A stretch of 64,000 bases of DNA from Anseranas semipalmata (taxonomy: Eukaryota; Chordata; Aves; Anseriformes; Anseranatidae): assembly GCA_013399115.1 (NCBI GenBank), contig VXAA01001109.1:242397-306396 (forward strand). Reading direction: 5' to 3'. Below are positions 1-12,900 of this stretch, one piece after another. The notes beneath the pieces were generated by a model. That model had not been told where the DNA came from. It worked only from the letters and a program-made list of their open reading frames with translations, and made no database searches. Numbering within the stretch: position 1 is the first letter of the stretch; the number at the start of each line of letters is the position of its first letter. The position numbers were made by a program, and so were the translations under genes.

Positions 1-92
1 AGGGGTCCCGGTGGGCTGAGCCCGGAGCCCCCCACCCGGAGCAGCCGGGCGGGGCTGTGCCCGCTGGGGGCCCGGGGGAGCCGCTGCGCTGG
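1..92 (+). other. GC-rich block, possible GLB1L2 exon 1 or 5' UTR end
   Basis: This is a very GC-rich block with many CpG, ending at a plausible donor (GCTGG|GTGAGG). The frame that would join exon 2 in the correct phase is open across all 92 bases. Its translation is Gly/Arg/Pro-rich with no hydrophobic anchor, so it could equally be 5' UTR. The true start codon may be upstream of the window. CpG richness suggests the promoter is nearby. Confidence 0.35.
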
Positions 93-3000
93 GTGAGGAG
101 TAGGGGGGGGACCCTTCTGCAAGGGGAAAACGCTCGTGAACTTCGTGCTCCCTTCTCGCTGCCCGGAAAGAAGAGTTCGCTGCTGGTTCACGGCCGCTCG
201 GGCGCGATAACGTGGAAGCACCGCGTTTGCTTATCGGAACGCATAGGGGGAAAAAGTGCGTTGTGCCGCATCAGTCGTTGACAGCAAGCGTTCATCCAGC
301 AGGACGGGAGCATGGGAAGGACGGGGAGAGCAATGCTGCGTCCACACAGAAATGATTTATAAGCGTTAATAAATGCTACACAGAACACAACAATTTCTTG
401 TGTGTCATAAAGGTAACGGATAAGGGAGGAGCGATTGCCAGCACCATAAATCAGATTTTGCGTTAGGGTGATGTTATCCCTGCTGACCTTGGCTCTTGCC
501 AGGCTTTACATCATCGGAGCTCTGCTGGATGATACGCTTCTGCAAATCGATCGCTCTGTGGGATCTAGCCCCTCTCCGAAACTGCCGCGGGTGACCCGCA
601 CGCACTCGCACCAGAGCTCTGCTTCTCTCTCACCTGTGTTGGGCGGCCCCAGCCTCTCCTGGGTCAGGTCCTTTCCGTTCTGCATCCCCGCATCATCAGT
701 GGCGATGCGCGCTGACCCGCGTGGAACTGAGTGCCGCGGCTGCAGTTGGTGGTACCCGCCTTTCCTCTCAGAAGTGTTCCCTTCTGTCTTCTTTTCTGGT
801 CCTGGCCGATATCCACTCCTGCATAGCCACCTGTAGTAACGAGAAGTTATTCAAGGCTCTGACTTAACTCCTGTGTGCTTTAGGTCACGCTCCTTTTGAC
901 GGCAATAGTCTTCCCCAGATGAGCGTGTCTCGTGTTTCAGCCAGAGGCACGTGTCTGCACAGGAGCTCCTCAGTCCCAGTACTGCTGTCCCGGACAGCAA
1001 GGCACTGGAGATAATACTAAGGCTGGTGGAGACGTAGTTATTTATCACCATCCAGATCCTTTTTACAAGTTGCATGTTTTATAATGGGTTCTTAAATTCA
1101 CAGTAGTAAGTTACCTGGTTTTCAAAGCTATAGAAAACCCTTGAGAAGTCTTTGCTTAATCAGAAGCAAAATTCTTCTGTGGCTGGTCTTGGATTTGTGC
1201 CACTTACGTTCTTAGCAGAGAATTATTGCAAACCAATACATGGTGAGAGCACAGAAGTCTGTCTTCTGTAAGAGTGTATCTGTTAAACACCCCATTCATT
1301 GGCACCTAGTGTTTTTTCTTCGGCTCGGGTCACCTGAGACTAAACTATACTGTGAAACGCACTGATGATTGTCCAAGCCATGTTGAATGGACTCAGGACC
1401 TCAGTTGCCACAAGACAGTGAGTAGTAAGTGAAGGCAACTGAAAGCTTTCACTTTTCTGAAGGCAAAGGAAGCCCAAAATAAACAGTAAATTCCTCTGAG
1501 GCAGGTCTAAGTAGGGCTTATAGATTAACTGTAAAATCCTTTGTCCTCTGAAGCACGTCCTTTAGTACTGCCAAAGAAAGCTAATGGTCTCCATGCTTTT
1601 TTTCCCCCATTTTGACTTTTTCTTTTCCGTTAGCTTTTTCTCCCAACTATTCTGGGTAGACCAACACCAAAGCTAAATCTCAACTCTCATGCAGAGAGAA
1701 ATTCAGATAGGTTTTTGTTTTTACTGTGAAATGGCTGGCTGGAAGTATTCTGTCCAGAGGTGGTGACGATGGTAACCCTTCCAAGTACAGCGACAGTGAA
1801 GGAGAACTAGTTGCAGAATGTGCAGGTGGGGTACTTCCCTGGTGAGGCCTCTTTCACAAATTATAACTGATCTTGCTTTTTGGGACAGAGACGTGTTGGA
1901 GATTAATCAAAACAAAACAAAACAAAAAAAAAGAAAAAAAAGAGACTTCCTTGAATCAGGGAGGGAATGGCTACAGAGGGACAAAGTAGGCCAGTAAGCT
2001 TTAGCAAAAGGACAAAAAAAGATTCTTTGAAACTTGTGCTGTCATTACAGAACTGAGAAGAAATCCACTGGGAGCTATACATTGCTCTCAAGAGCTAGTA
2101 CAGAGCCCAGGCAGGCTTTCAGCTATGGAAATGCAGCTCATGGTAACAGGATGAAACTCTGCTGAGTCAAAGAAGTCTTTTCTGGAGAAGCATCTTGAAC
2201 AGATTCTAGTGAGAGATGTGGATTTCAGGATATCCAGGACAATGTGTAGAAAATTTTGGGGAATTGGGGACTGCCTACCAGTCCTCCTTGGTGAGAGAAG
2301 ACACTGGAGCCAGGGAGTTTTGAGGTAGGAAACTTGATGAAAACTTGCCAACGAAGTTATGCCCAGGATTAAGAAGATGAGCTTAAGTGATTTGTGTATT
2401 TTTATCTGGCCACATATGCTTCCTGAGTGCTGCCTTCATTCTGCCACCAGTGGCACAGTTAGCATTAGTGTTGCGTACAGGTGTAATTTAGGGCTTTATC
2501 TGGCTCAGAAACGGATTTGAAATTTATTTTTTTCCAACCTAAACTTCCATAATGGGAGCTTTGCATCTCCTGACCCCTCTGAATTTTCTGCCTCAGGCTC
2601 ACCAAAAAGCACTACAAGTAGATATAGCTGCTGTTTCGGGATCTGATTTGCGGAAGTTTCAATCTGTGCAAGACTGATAGCTCTAGGAGAGTAGAGAGGC
2701 AGAGAGCAGTTCTGCGTGTGGATCGAGAACCACCTCCCCTGCTGGTGAAATTCACAGAAATTCCCTGGGGGCAATGCTGCTGTTTCCTAGCCTTAAGTCA
2801 TTATTCTCTGGTTGTACCCTGTTTCTTGTGTAGATGATCATTTTTGATCCTGTTCCTATTCAGGCAGTCACCCTTTAAATATGGCAATTATGTATTTCAT
2901 GCTTATTTCTGCTAGTTGCAGCTGCACTGTCTTCATAAAACCATGGTTCTGCTATTACTGTACCACCTTCTGAATGGGATATGTTTCTATTTCCTTGCTC

Positions 3001-3722
3001 AGCATTATTTTTTGTAAATGGTTTGATAAACGCACGAGTGCTCATTGACTGAAGGCAGTGAATTTCTAATCTAGACTTGCTTTTCCAGGTATTACCCATG
3101 CCTGCTGCCTGTTGTTTCAGAGGCCTGTGAGAATGCTGTGCTACACAGGTACTCTCTGTGACTGTCAGCCAGCCCATGCAATCTGTTGAAAGTCTTAGAT
3201 TTAGTTCCCTTGTAGTGTCCTTGTCTTGTGCTGGAGGACAGGTAATCGCTGCAGGCTCCTGGTTAGTAATCCCTGTAAGATGCGAATTCTGAAAAGTCCT
3301 CGCCCTCTGCTAACACCCGCTCTACAGACAGAATAGAAAACAGCCAGAGGCTTAGGTATTTCCTCTCCGAATGTGACATTTCTCTGAAATGTGTGGGTCA
3401 CTCTTTTCTTGAGACTGGAATTCATTTCTTGCATCTGGCTGTGATGATGTCTCGGAGGAACAAGCTGCTATTGTCCAACTCTTTGTGTATTCAGTTGTGG
3501 AACTGGGGCGGTCTGATGGAGGCAGTGTAACTGCTTCGGTTCTTCCGCCTGTTTTACAGCTTTTTGAAAAACCTATATGCTCTATGTGACAAAAAGCATG
3601 GTTTACGTAAGTAGGAAGGTCAGAGCTGATCCTGCCAGGTGGGGTGAAATGAGCAGTCTCTCTTAAGGGGACCGATTTATTTACTAGAGGCTGATGCTCA
3701 TCTCTCTCTCTTTCTCTTCTAG
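93..3722 (+). other. 5' flank or first intron of GLB1L2, no gene seen
   Basis: CpG-containing sequence continues to about 760, then the base composition becomes ordinary. I see no exon with both splice sites and family homology. An A-rich tract (repeated CAAAA then A runs) lies at 1908-1942. Confidence 0.5.
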
Positions 3723-3920
3723 GTTTAACTGGAGTGAGCTGATCCCTTTGCGGTTATGGGGGAGGACCCTAGGCTTGCAGACAGAAAACTCTCAGTTCCT
3801 CCTGGAAGGCATGCCTTTTCGCATATTTGGAGGTTCAATGCACTATTTCCGAGTCCCCATGGAGTACTGGGAAGATCGCATGCTTAAGATGAAAGCATGT
3901 GGTTTGAACACGCTCACAAC
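3723..3920 (+). CDS. GLB1L2: GLB1L2 exon 2 (first visible coding exon)
   Basis: The acceptor follows a long pyrimidine tract (CTCTCTTTCTCTTCTAG) and the donor is AAC|GTAAGT. The exon starts with the third base of a codon and encodes [14 protein letters not shown] onward through the [10 protein letters not shown] motif to LNTLT. The preceding exon must end two bases into a codon. The residues align with the region just after the membrane anchor of human GLB1L2. Confidence 0.95.
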
Positions 3921-6900
3921 GTAAGTGTCCTCACTCTCTTGTCTCTGTGACATGTACCTAACAGCCTCGTCCCTGCTCCATGACAGTTGGTGGGGACTGT
4001 GGGCCAGAACAATGTCTTTTGGTACTTGTTATTATGGGGAATTCCTTGTCCTGCCACATACTTTAGCATCTGTTCTCTGAGTTTGCTTACTAGTCTGTTA
4101 CGTGCTTCCTTTAACGTGTTTCTCCAGCTGGTGGATGTTGGCTCTAGTCTTAGATGTTGCCTTGGTTCCTGTTTCTTCCCTTTTCCCTTGCTCTGTGCCG
4201 GCAGCTTTAGCCCAAGGCAGCCTGTGGCTCTTCTGTAGTGCCTGGTACTTGAGTGGGATTCCAAGCCTGGATGTTTAGGAACAGCTGGGGATGAGGAGGA
4301 ATGCCTGCACTAAGTGTTCAGGAGCCCTCTGTGGTGACCCAAGTACTGCATTTTTGGGATTGCTGCTTGATCACCGTAGCACACTGAAAAGAGTAACGGG
4401 GACTCGAGTCTTTTAACCATCACACACTGCAGTATACTCAAATACAGACCAGAACAGACATCGATCAAACACACTGGGAAGGTGCCTTCTTAATGCTGAC
4501 GTGATGAGGAAGGGTCAGGCTCTGAAACAGCCCTTCAGCATGGCTGTGATTCAGAAACTGCTCTGGAGAATGAAAGATATGTAGACAGAGGCCTGAATTT
4601 TCAAGTGACTGTAGCCTGTGTCTTCAGTATGTGGTTTACATAACTGCAACGTCCTTTAATTTAGATTTTCACTTAAATGTAGACAGTAATTACCATTTCT
4701 CTTTGCTGATCTCACCACATTTGACAGTCTTGAGAAACTCAGCTACTGCAGAGTACAGGAAAAGAGTGTTAACAAGGAAACGGCTTATCAGAAAAATGAA
4801 AGAAAGGCACAAATAATATTTAAGTAGGGACTTTGTAATGTGTACGTGCTGTAATCTCTAAATCTGTTACTAATAAAGGGAGTGCATAGGTCTTTTTCAG
4901 CACTTCGCAAACACAGTGCCATTTTCAGCGCTTCATTTTCACTGCCCTAACTTTGCATTTCAGGTACGTGCCATGGAACCTTCATGAACAAACAAGAGGG
5001 AAGTTTGACTTCAGTCAGAACCTGGATCTAGAGTATGTGGTACAGACAACTCTATTATTAAATACTCCAGTTTTGAGGGGAGGGTGTGCATGTCGGTTCT
5101 GGATGAAGATGTCATTTCCAGCAAAGCCTGTACCTGGATCTGACAATGGAGACTCATTTCTTCCCCTGCTTTCTGGAGTCCTGGGAACTTACGGGTTTAG
5201 CATCAATCTAGTATAGTTGCTTCATCAAGCAATTAATTATCTTCCGGTTCTGATACCTAAGTTTCATGGTGGTTGGTGTATTAGGAGTGCATGGAGTAGA
5301 GATTCTTCAGTCAGACAGTAATTACATTGTCTGGATCTCTAGGGCCTTCCTTTTACTGGCAGCTAAAAACGGACTGTGGGTGATTCTGCGTCCTGGACCT
5401 TACATCTGCTCTGAATGGGACCTTGGTGGTCTGCCCAGGTAAGTGCATAAATAGTTCAATTGATGCAAGCCTTTGGGACTTGGGAAAAAAACAAAACACA
5501 CACACACAGAAATCATCTGATCATGCAGCTGAGCCTCCTTCACAGGTGTAGAATGGATGTCTGTTAGATCGGAACGACTTGCTGTGTCCCCAGAGCAAGT
5601 GAATACTCATAATGTTATTGAGCTCTCCTGTGGAGTACAGATAGTAAGGCTGGAACCATAATCTTTTCTTTGTGCCATTATTTTTTTTTTTAAATAATAT
5701 CTGTGTTATGCCCTAATGGTTACAGCAAGAAAATAGAATTGAGGAAACACATCTTCTATTGCTGTTGCAACTTGATTGTCTTTGTAATATGAACAGTGGT
5801 ATTTGCAGCTTCATGTAAGAATTTGATTCATCTCAGGTCCATTTTAAAAGTCCTGCTAGAGCATACATATGACATGGCTGGCAGTAATAAAGTCCTGTAA
5901 CTTTTCCAACCTCCTCCTGTATTTTCTTCTAAAGCATGCAGCTTGTTGGTAAGAGGCTTTGAGAGTCGAGTTGAATACGTCAGCATTGACACTTGCCTGG
6001 TTACTAGATCCCAGTGGAACCAGTGCCAGGTTACATACCACTTGTTTTCCTTGCCTTCGAAGAGCATAAACCTCAGTAGAGACACTTGACAAAATTTGGG
6101 GATTATTTCTTTTAATCTTTTCATTTCTTTTCAGAATGCTCTGCCTTTGGCATCCTGCACAGTTCAGGTGCAGAACTGCGAATGTTTGTCAGGGACTTAC
6201 TCATGGTAGCATGGCTACCTGTGGCCAGAGGTAGTAGCAAGTTCTTTATTATATTATGAGAAGTGTGCATGTTGTCAGTTGTTGCCAGCTCACTGATATG
6301 TTTTTTATCAGACAGATAAAAGGATTCTGATAAAGAGCAACGGTCCTATTCTCATTTTACACACAAGGAAGTATAAAGAGGCTGTGATTTTTGTGAGCCC
6401 ACTGAGCTGAATATAGCAGACAGGAGCAGAGTCTTTCAAACCTCTGGAAGCACTATTAGTTAATGCCTTTTGCAGAGGCAAGGAAGGTGCACGCTTACTC
6501 TGCTCAAATTGTTACAGTAGTACATTGTTCTGCTTTTAAACAAACTGCCAATTTCTGTGTTAACCCCAAAACAGCTAACTAAATCTTGTAAATCAGCAGT
6601 AGAAATCGTGGGAATAATTACTGGAACCTTTGTTTTGAATGATGATTGGAGTTTTACGAGAGAGCGCTTGGTTGTAGAGTGCCCTTGGGGATGCAGGGAA
6701 TTGCAAGTAACCTTTAGAGTGGTAGGCTTACCCTGCGATCTTACTGGGAAAGTTAATGAAATGAGCTTACATGTCAGTGTTTAGGCCCAAAATGCAGAAC
6801 AAAAAGAAGGGTAACAGCTTGGCAATTGCAGTCTGGACTCCTCATTTAACAGTGAGAGTAGTGGGTAGCCCCAGTTAGTCGGATTAGCTTTAAAATGATT

Positions 6901-9900
6901 CTGTAAAAATGTCCCTTTCTTGAAATGTCTCTTCTTTGCTTGCAGCATACATGGCCGGGCAAATGCACTCCATGTACGCTAGGTACTTGCAGATCTGAGA
7001 GGGGTCCTTCCTTCAGCAGTGGAAGGAAGGGGTTTCAGACTCTTCCTGTATTACAGCATGCTATATAGATATACTTGCCATTTTCTCTTCCATAATCTCC
7101 ACTGAAGTGGTCACTTAAGTGACCACTTTCTCTTGCTGTTGGGAACAGCAGGTGAAAAGCAAGCAGGATTCTGTTTTACCTTCTGCATTATCTACATATA
7201 AATGTCTGCTGCAATAACTTTGTTTCCACAGTTACCTTTTGAAGTTGAAAGTATCCAGTATAATGTTCAGCTTTTAGTTTCTGCACAAGTAGAAACAACT
7301 TCTGACCTGCAATCTGAGTGTATTGTGGTTGGCCAGAGGGTTTAGAGAGAACAGAATAAACTGCAGGTGGTGTCATTCACTGACTCACTGTGTTGTCCAT
7401 ACCTGCACTGTGAGCTTAGCCAAGTCAAGCATCAATTATTCCTGCCCAAATATGAATTAATGTCAATGAGTGCTGTTACCTCCGGCAATTTTGATTGGAC
7501 GTGAGACTTTAATAGATTCTGTTCGCTGCTTTTCTCATAGTTGGCTACTGCAGGACCCAGAGATGCAATTAAGGACAACGTACAAGGGTTTCACGGAAGC
7601 TGTGGATGCCTATTTTGATCATCTAATGCCTATTGTAGTCCCTCTTCAGGCAAGTACAATCCATTACCCTCTCTGACCGCAAGTGGGGACTATCTGCATA
7701 GATGTGTAACAGCAGCATGTTGAGGCAACAGCAAATCTTCCAGCTTCACTTTAGGAACCACTTGCCCATGTCAGCCCTGCAGTTTGAGCCATTTGGTTAT
7801 GCTGTATAGACTTTGGGAGGAGGTGAGGGTGGAGCTGACTCCATATGAGACTCGTGCATCTTTCTTGCAAGCCAGTACCACTGTGATTTTGGTCCTTCTG
7901 ATTAGAAACCACAGTGAACCTCTGCTTTTCCTTTCCAACAGTACAAGAAAGGAGGTCCCATCATTGCAGTGCAAGTGGAGAATGAATATGGTTCCTATGC
8001 CAAAGACCCAAACTACATGGCCTATGTTAAAATGGTAATGTTGGCATGCTTACTTGTTTCTGTGGCGACTCTCACTCACAAACCACCTTCCTTATAGCGC
8101 TTTCTTCTGAATAACTTTTGAGCATGGCTTCAAGGAAGCCTTGAAAGTGTCAGTGCATAATCCAGCTGGATTTCCCCTGGTGTTTCTTTTGGTAGAGGAA
8201 AAGATCCCGTATGCACCTCTCCCTACTGATGAGCCGGAGTTCTTATGTCTTCAAGAGAAGAGGGCAATAGGGAAATGGAGGAGTATCCATAATACATAGC
8301 CGGCCTTGAAGAAGCTGTCTCCTGCTGGTCCCCTTCTGTTTCTCTTGGACAACATTAAAGAAGGGTTTCTCCATTCTTAAACTTGTGTAATCTGAGGCTC
8401 AACATCAGGCAGGTTAATCTGCCTAATGCCTCCCTTATCCTTGTCAATCGCAGACTGACTATTCCCTGCCTCCGAGCTGAATGACAAAGAGCTGGCCAGT
8501 ACCCAAGGAGGCCAGGTTCTCCTGGTGAATCTAACACGAGTCTGACTGACCTGTTCATTTTTCCCCAGTACAATAGCAGGACAGACAGTTAACAAGATCT
8601 GCAGTATGTCTCGCAAGGCTTCTTTTTTTTTTTTTTTTAATTTCTTTTCATTGAATGCCTATGTTACAGCACACGAGAAAGGTTACCCATCCAGCAGTGC
8701 GTGGGTATGTACTATGAACTGTACGTTCCCTGCTCCTCTGCTACAGCATTATCAGATCCTTCTGAAACCTTTTGGGTACCCAAGTGTTAGCCTGAGCACC
8801 CTGACATTAGTTCTCGCTCGGGTCATCTTGTTGCTCAAAGTATATAGTGGCTCTTCAACCAGAGAAATCACACGGCAGGAGTCCTAATCTGCTTAGAGTG
8901 GTGCTTGTTTCTGCACTAACTCCACCTTGTGGAGTGTTTTAATACTGCTTAGAAAGTTAAATATGAAGTATACATACGAACAAGTTAGAGTTATTGCCAG
9001 CCTGAACTGATAATGTCAAAATTGTCTGTTTTATCTACGTAGTTTCCTTCCCTATGCCCCACACTCAGTGACGAGCATGTAAGTAAATGGCTTTCAGGGC
9101 CCTAAATGAATGGGGCATAGAGACCGTTGTGTCTGAACAGCGTGCCAACTCAGTTCTTGCTTTTCCATGTCTCAGTGATGAAAGAGCTTGTGATGTTTTA
9201 CAGACTTGTCGGAAGAGATAACGTTTCCTTGCCAGGCCAGTGGGGGTATTTTTGCAGTGCTGTTTTGTTATATTCTGGTATTGTGTGCAACTTACATCTG
9301 AGGAAGCATACTGTAGTGGTTAAAGAAGAAATGTAGGAAAGCTGGATTTGCAGGGCTTTCTTTGAGGTTGGAGTGGGGTCTGTTGAGGTTCAGGCCCTGA
9401 GCTGTGGATGTGGCAAGTCGATTACTTCACATCTGCATCTAGCATATATTACAATGTTGTGATCTTCCTGGAATTAATATAACCCATTTAAAACAAACAA
9501 ACAAAAACCCAACAACAAAACCAACTCGCACAAAATCTGAAAGCCCTGTCTTTATCTTGCTCTCTTGGGTGCAGTGTCTTCACCTTCCAAAATGTCTAGG
9601 CCATGAAAGGGTGTATTGACACCTCTTTCCACATAGGGTACATGATCTGGGATTAGCTGAGCACACACCTGTGTCTGCCTCAGATGCTGTTTCTATTCCT
9701 GGTTTCTCTGCTGCACCCTGAAATCCTGTAATGCATTTCAATGCGTTTCAGCTCTCTGCTGCTTCTCCATTTTGCACTTGTATTTAAATGAATAAAAAAA
9801 TAAAAGGAAGGGAAGAAACTTAGCAGTAAATGCAGTGCTCAGTGTTATCTTAATAAAAGTTGTTAGAAATTCCAGTTTCTTCAGTAGCTGATTTTTATCA

Positions 9901-12900
9901 GATACTAGCATCAGTTCAGGTATTCGTTTAGTGATGACACGTTGATAAACTAACCAGGTTGTCTTAACTCTGAATTGGGTTTGTCTTCTCTAATGTAGAT
10001 TGTGTGTAATGCTCAAGTCTACTCTGTCTGCACAGTGTGTGTAGGCATGTGCAATATGCACAGGTTGTTTAAACATGTAGCAGATATTAACTAGTTGGTG
10101 CACATGACACGGGTGACTCCTGTGTGAGCTGATGTGTCTTTATCACCATTTTACAGTTAGTAATTTAGTATTAAGAGTTTGAAGGCTTGTTTTCAAAGCT
10201 CCTTGAAGCTGATGGAGTCACTTCTGATGCAGGTACAATGAAAAGAGGGGTTAATTTGCAACTAGGAGTTCCTAATCCCTCTTTCAAACATCAGCCACTG
10301 TTCTGTAAAAGGACAAGTGTAAGAGAACACTCCTAATGAAAAGAACCTTGTGTGTGCATGCATTTTAAAAAAGCTCAAAGTGCTATTGCATACAGTCCTG
10401 TGATACTGAAGAACCCATAAATTCATTCAGGCATGACTATTCAAGAACATAGGTACCTGAGCTGTCCTGTGATGGATACATTCATGGGCGAACCAGCATT
10501 TCTCTCCTATCAGCTTCTATTGTTAGACAGTAAGGAAGGGTGAGCTGTTTTTCTTCTGCCACCTGAAGCCCTCTTTTGATGGAAAGCAGTGAAATCATTA
10601 AACTGATCTCAGAAGAGGATAAAATCCTGATGTCTGATGTGTCAGTGGGAAGCCGATCCAGCTTTTCTAAAACAAAACAGGATTTTTCAGTTGTTATTAA
10701 GCTGGAAAAAGTAGGCAGGGAAACTTCAGGAGGAATGAGAGATGTCACAGGAATAATATTTCTTACCAGCCTACTGCTGGTTTCAAGCTCCTGTCTTGCT
10801 ATCCCCAGAGAAGGTGATAATGTACTTTAACGCTTTAATATCCTGACAAATACAAAACTTGGGCTGTTAACACAATGGCTTTTCCTCTTTTTAATCTAGG
10901 CCCTGTTAAAGAGGGGGATTGTGGAACTGCTAATGACCTCGGACAACAAGAACGGGTTATCATTTGGCTTAGTGGAAGGAGGTATGTGCTTGTAGGAGAA
11001 CAAGGTAAGACTGTTCTGTCTGGGGCAGCGGGTGAAATGTAGCCTTTGAATGAGAGCCGTATGCTTCATTCGCTGGGCTGCACCCAGACCTGTTCTGTTT
11101 GTGGTAGGAGCCTCAGCCACAGAGGAGGGCCCCCTTCAGCTGGGTGGTACACATGCAGAACAAAACCTGTCCCTTCTCAGATGTTTTCAATGTAGGGTGT
11201 AACAGTGATGGCAGGATTGCTCCACAGGGAGGCAGCCTCTCTGCTTTCAAGGATTTTAAATATGTGCAGACTGAATGCCTGGCTGCATTCTGTCTCATAC
11301 TGGGCATCAGTATGTCCCAATGAGGTTTGTCAAAAGATGGCAGCGCCTGGCATTTCTTGATGTTGTTTCCATCAGATTAAAAGGCTGAAAATACTACTAC
11401 TTACTGCTTCATTTGAATCTATGTTAAATAAGTATCCCAGCAATTACTACTACTACTAATTTATTCCTAAGATACCTGCTCTGCAGTTAAGAAGAGAAGG
11501 AAAAAAGTCCTTCACAGCCTAGATTCTGAAATCTAACTTTCTGGAAGCTTAGTGGTAGTTTGTGAGGTAGCCTTGTGTTCTCAGCGAACTTGCTCTGTAG
11601 AGTACAGGCATTGGTAAGTAGGTAAAAGAGGGTATCAGATGTGTATAATGCAAAAGGATGTCCGTTTCCTTTTTCCCTTTTAAGAAGTGTAATTCCGGTA
11701 AGTGTATAAAATGCTGCTTGGCACCTTTCCTGATTTTTGCTGTGGAAAAAATGGAGGTACTGTTTGAACTGAACTGAAGCTGTTTGAGCTTCCCTGAATC
11801 AGACTCTTTGGGGCATAGTGTGATACTGGCTTTCAGATTTCCAGATGCAATTCAGCTGGGATTTACTTATCTACTTGACTTGTTATCTCTCCGGTGTTCC
11901 TGCCAATTGCCTGCCTGAGTAGCAATTGTTTCTCTGAGTAAATGTTTGCAGGGTACAGTCTTTGAGTGCTCCTGTCGTCAATCAGTCGTAAATACTGTGA
12001 AGTTTCTAATCTCAGGCATGGAGATAATTATAAGGAAGGATTTTTCCCTCCTTGTTTTCCTCCTCTTATTTTTGTATGGAAGTATGAGAGGGACAAATTC
12101 AATAACTCTGAAGTCCATGGGCCTTCACCAGAAATACAGTAGTCTTCTCAATTTTATTTTTTTGGAGTGCAGCAGTTTCCAGCCTTGCCACATAGGGTCA
12201 CCCTCTCCCTGCCAGTGAGCTGACATTCAGAAGGGCTGGTGTGGAAATCGCCATCTAGCCCTCACCTTCTTCTGTGGGAATGTTTACTGCCTCAGAGCTC
12301 GTTCATGCTTGGTGTTGTCTCTTCCAGCATGTTGCATGCTGAGAGCTCTTTGATACCAATTTGCCTCTTAGATGTCATAACAATCTGCTCATTAGAGTCA
12401 ACATGTCAAGTAATCAGATGCGTGGAATAACTAGGGCTCAGAGCAGTACAGCAGCAAGGTGGTTATGAAAACACAAAGGGAGAGAGAACAGAATCCACTG
12501 TAGAAATGCTTAAGAAAATAGAGAGAAGACTGCATATAGAAGTTAAAAAAATATTGTTGTGGTTCTGTGAGTTTGTTTGTTCTGTTCATCAGTGGTGTAC
12601 TAATTTCTTTTCAAGAAGCATTTGCAGATTCTTGTTAATGCCAGGAGCAGTTGGTTTGGTGCTCTACAGAGAAAACTGTGTTGTGGAAGGACCTTAGAGT
12701 ACGACGCTGTTGCCTAGTGCTTATTCAGTGTTTGCAGCAGCGTTTCAGGAGATGAGGAGGAAAACTTTTGTTGCTGTAGGTCCCTTTCATGCTCATAGAT
12801 ACACACCATGGTGTTGGGAAAAAATTCTCAGTCTCAGAGTACCTGTGCAGCTCCTGCAATCCTCCTCCCTTCATGGGCACAGTTAAGTGACAAGAGCCCC

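Larger units (their letters stand above)
5439..7540 (+). other. GLB1L2 intron 4
   Basis: 2.1 kb intron. It holds a short CA run at 5490-5508, a MIR-like fragment near 6345-6460 and a 24-bp perfect palindrome at 7105-7128. No coding evidence. Confidence 0.7.

Noticed and set aside
471..836. Hydrophobic ORF start (MLSLLTLALARLYIIGALLD) as a possible GLB1L2 signal exon
   Set aside because: No donor of the required phase follows the hydrophobic part and the initiation context is poor. The similarity to a signal peptide is generic.
3694..3722. An in-frame ATG just before exon 2 of GLB1L2 ([10 protein letters not shown] leading into FNWSEL)
   Set aside because: These codons are the pyrimidine tract and AG of a good acceptor. 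Translating them gives no signal peptide, and the family has an upstream exon here.
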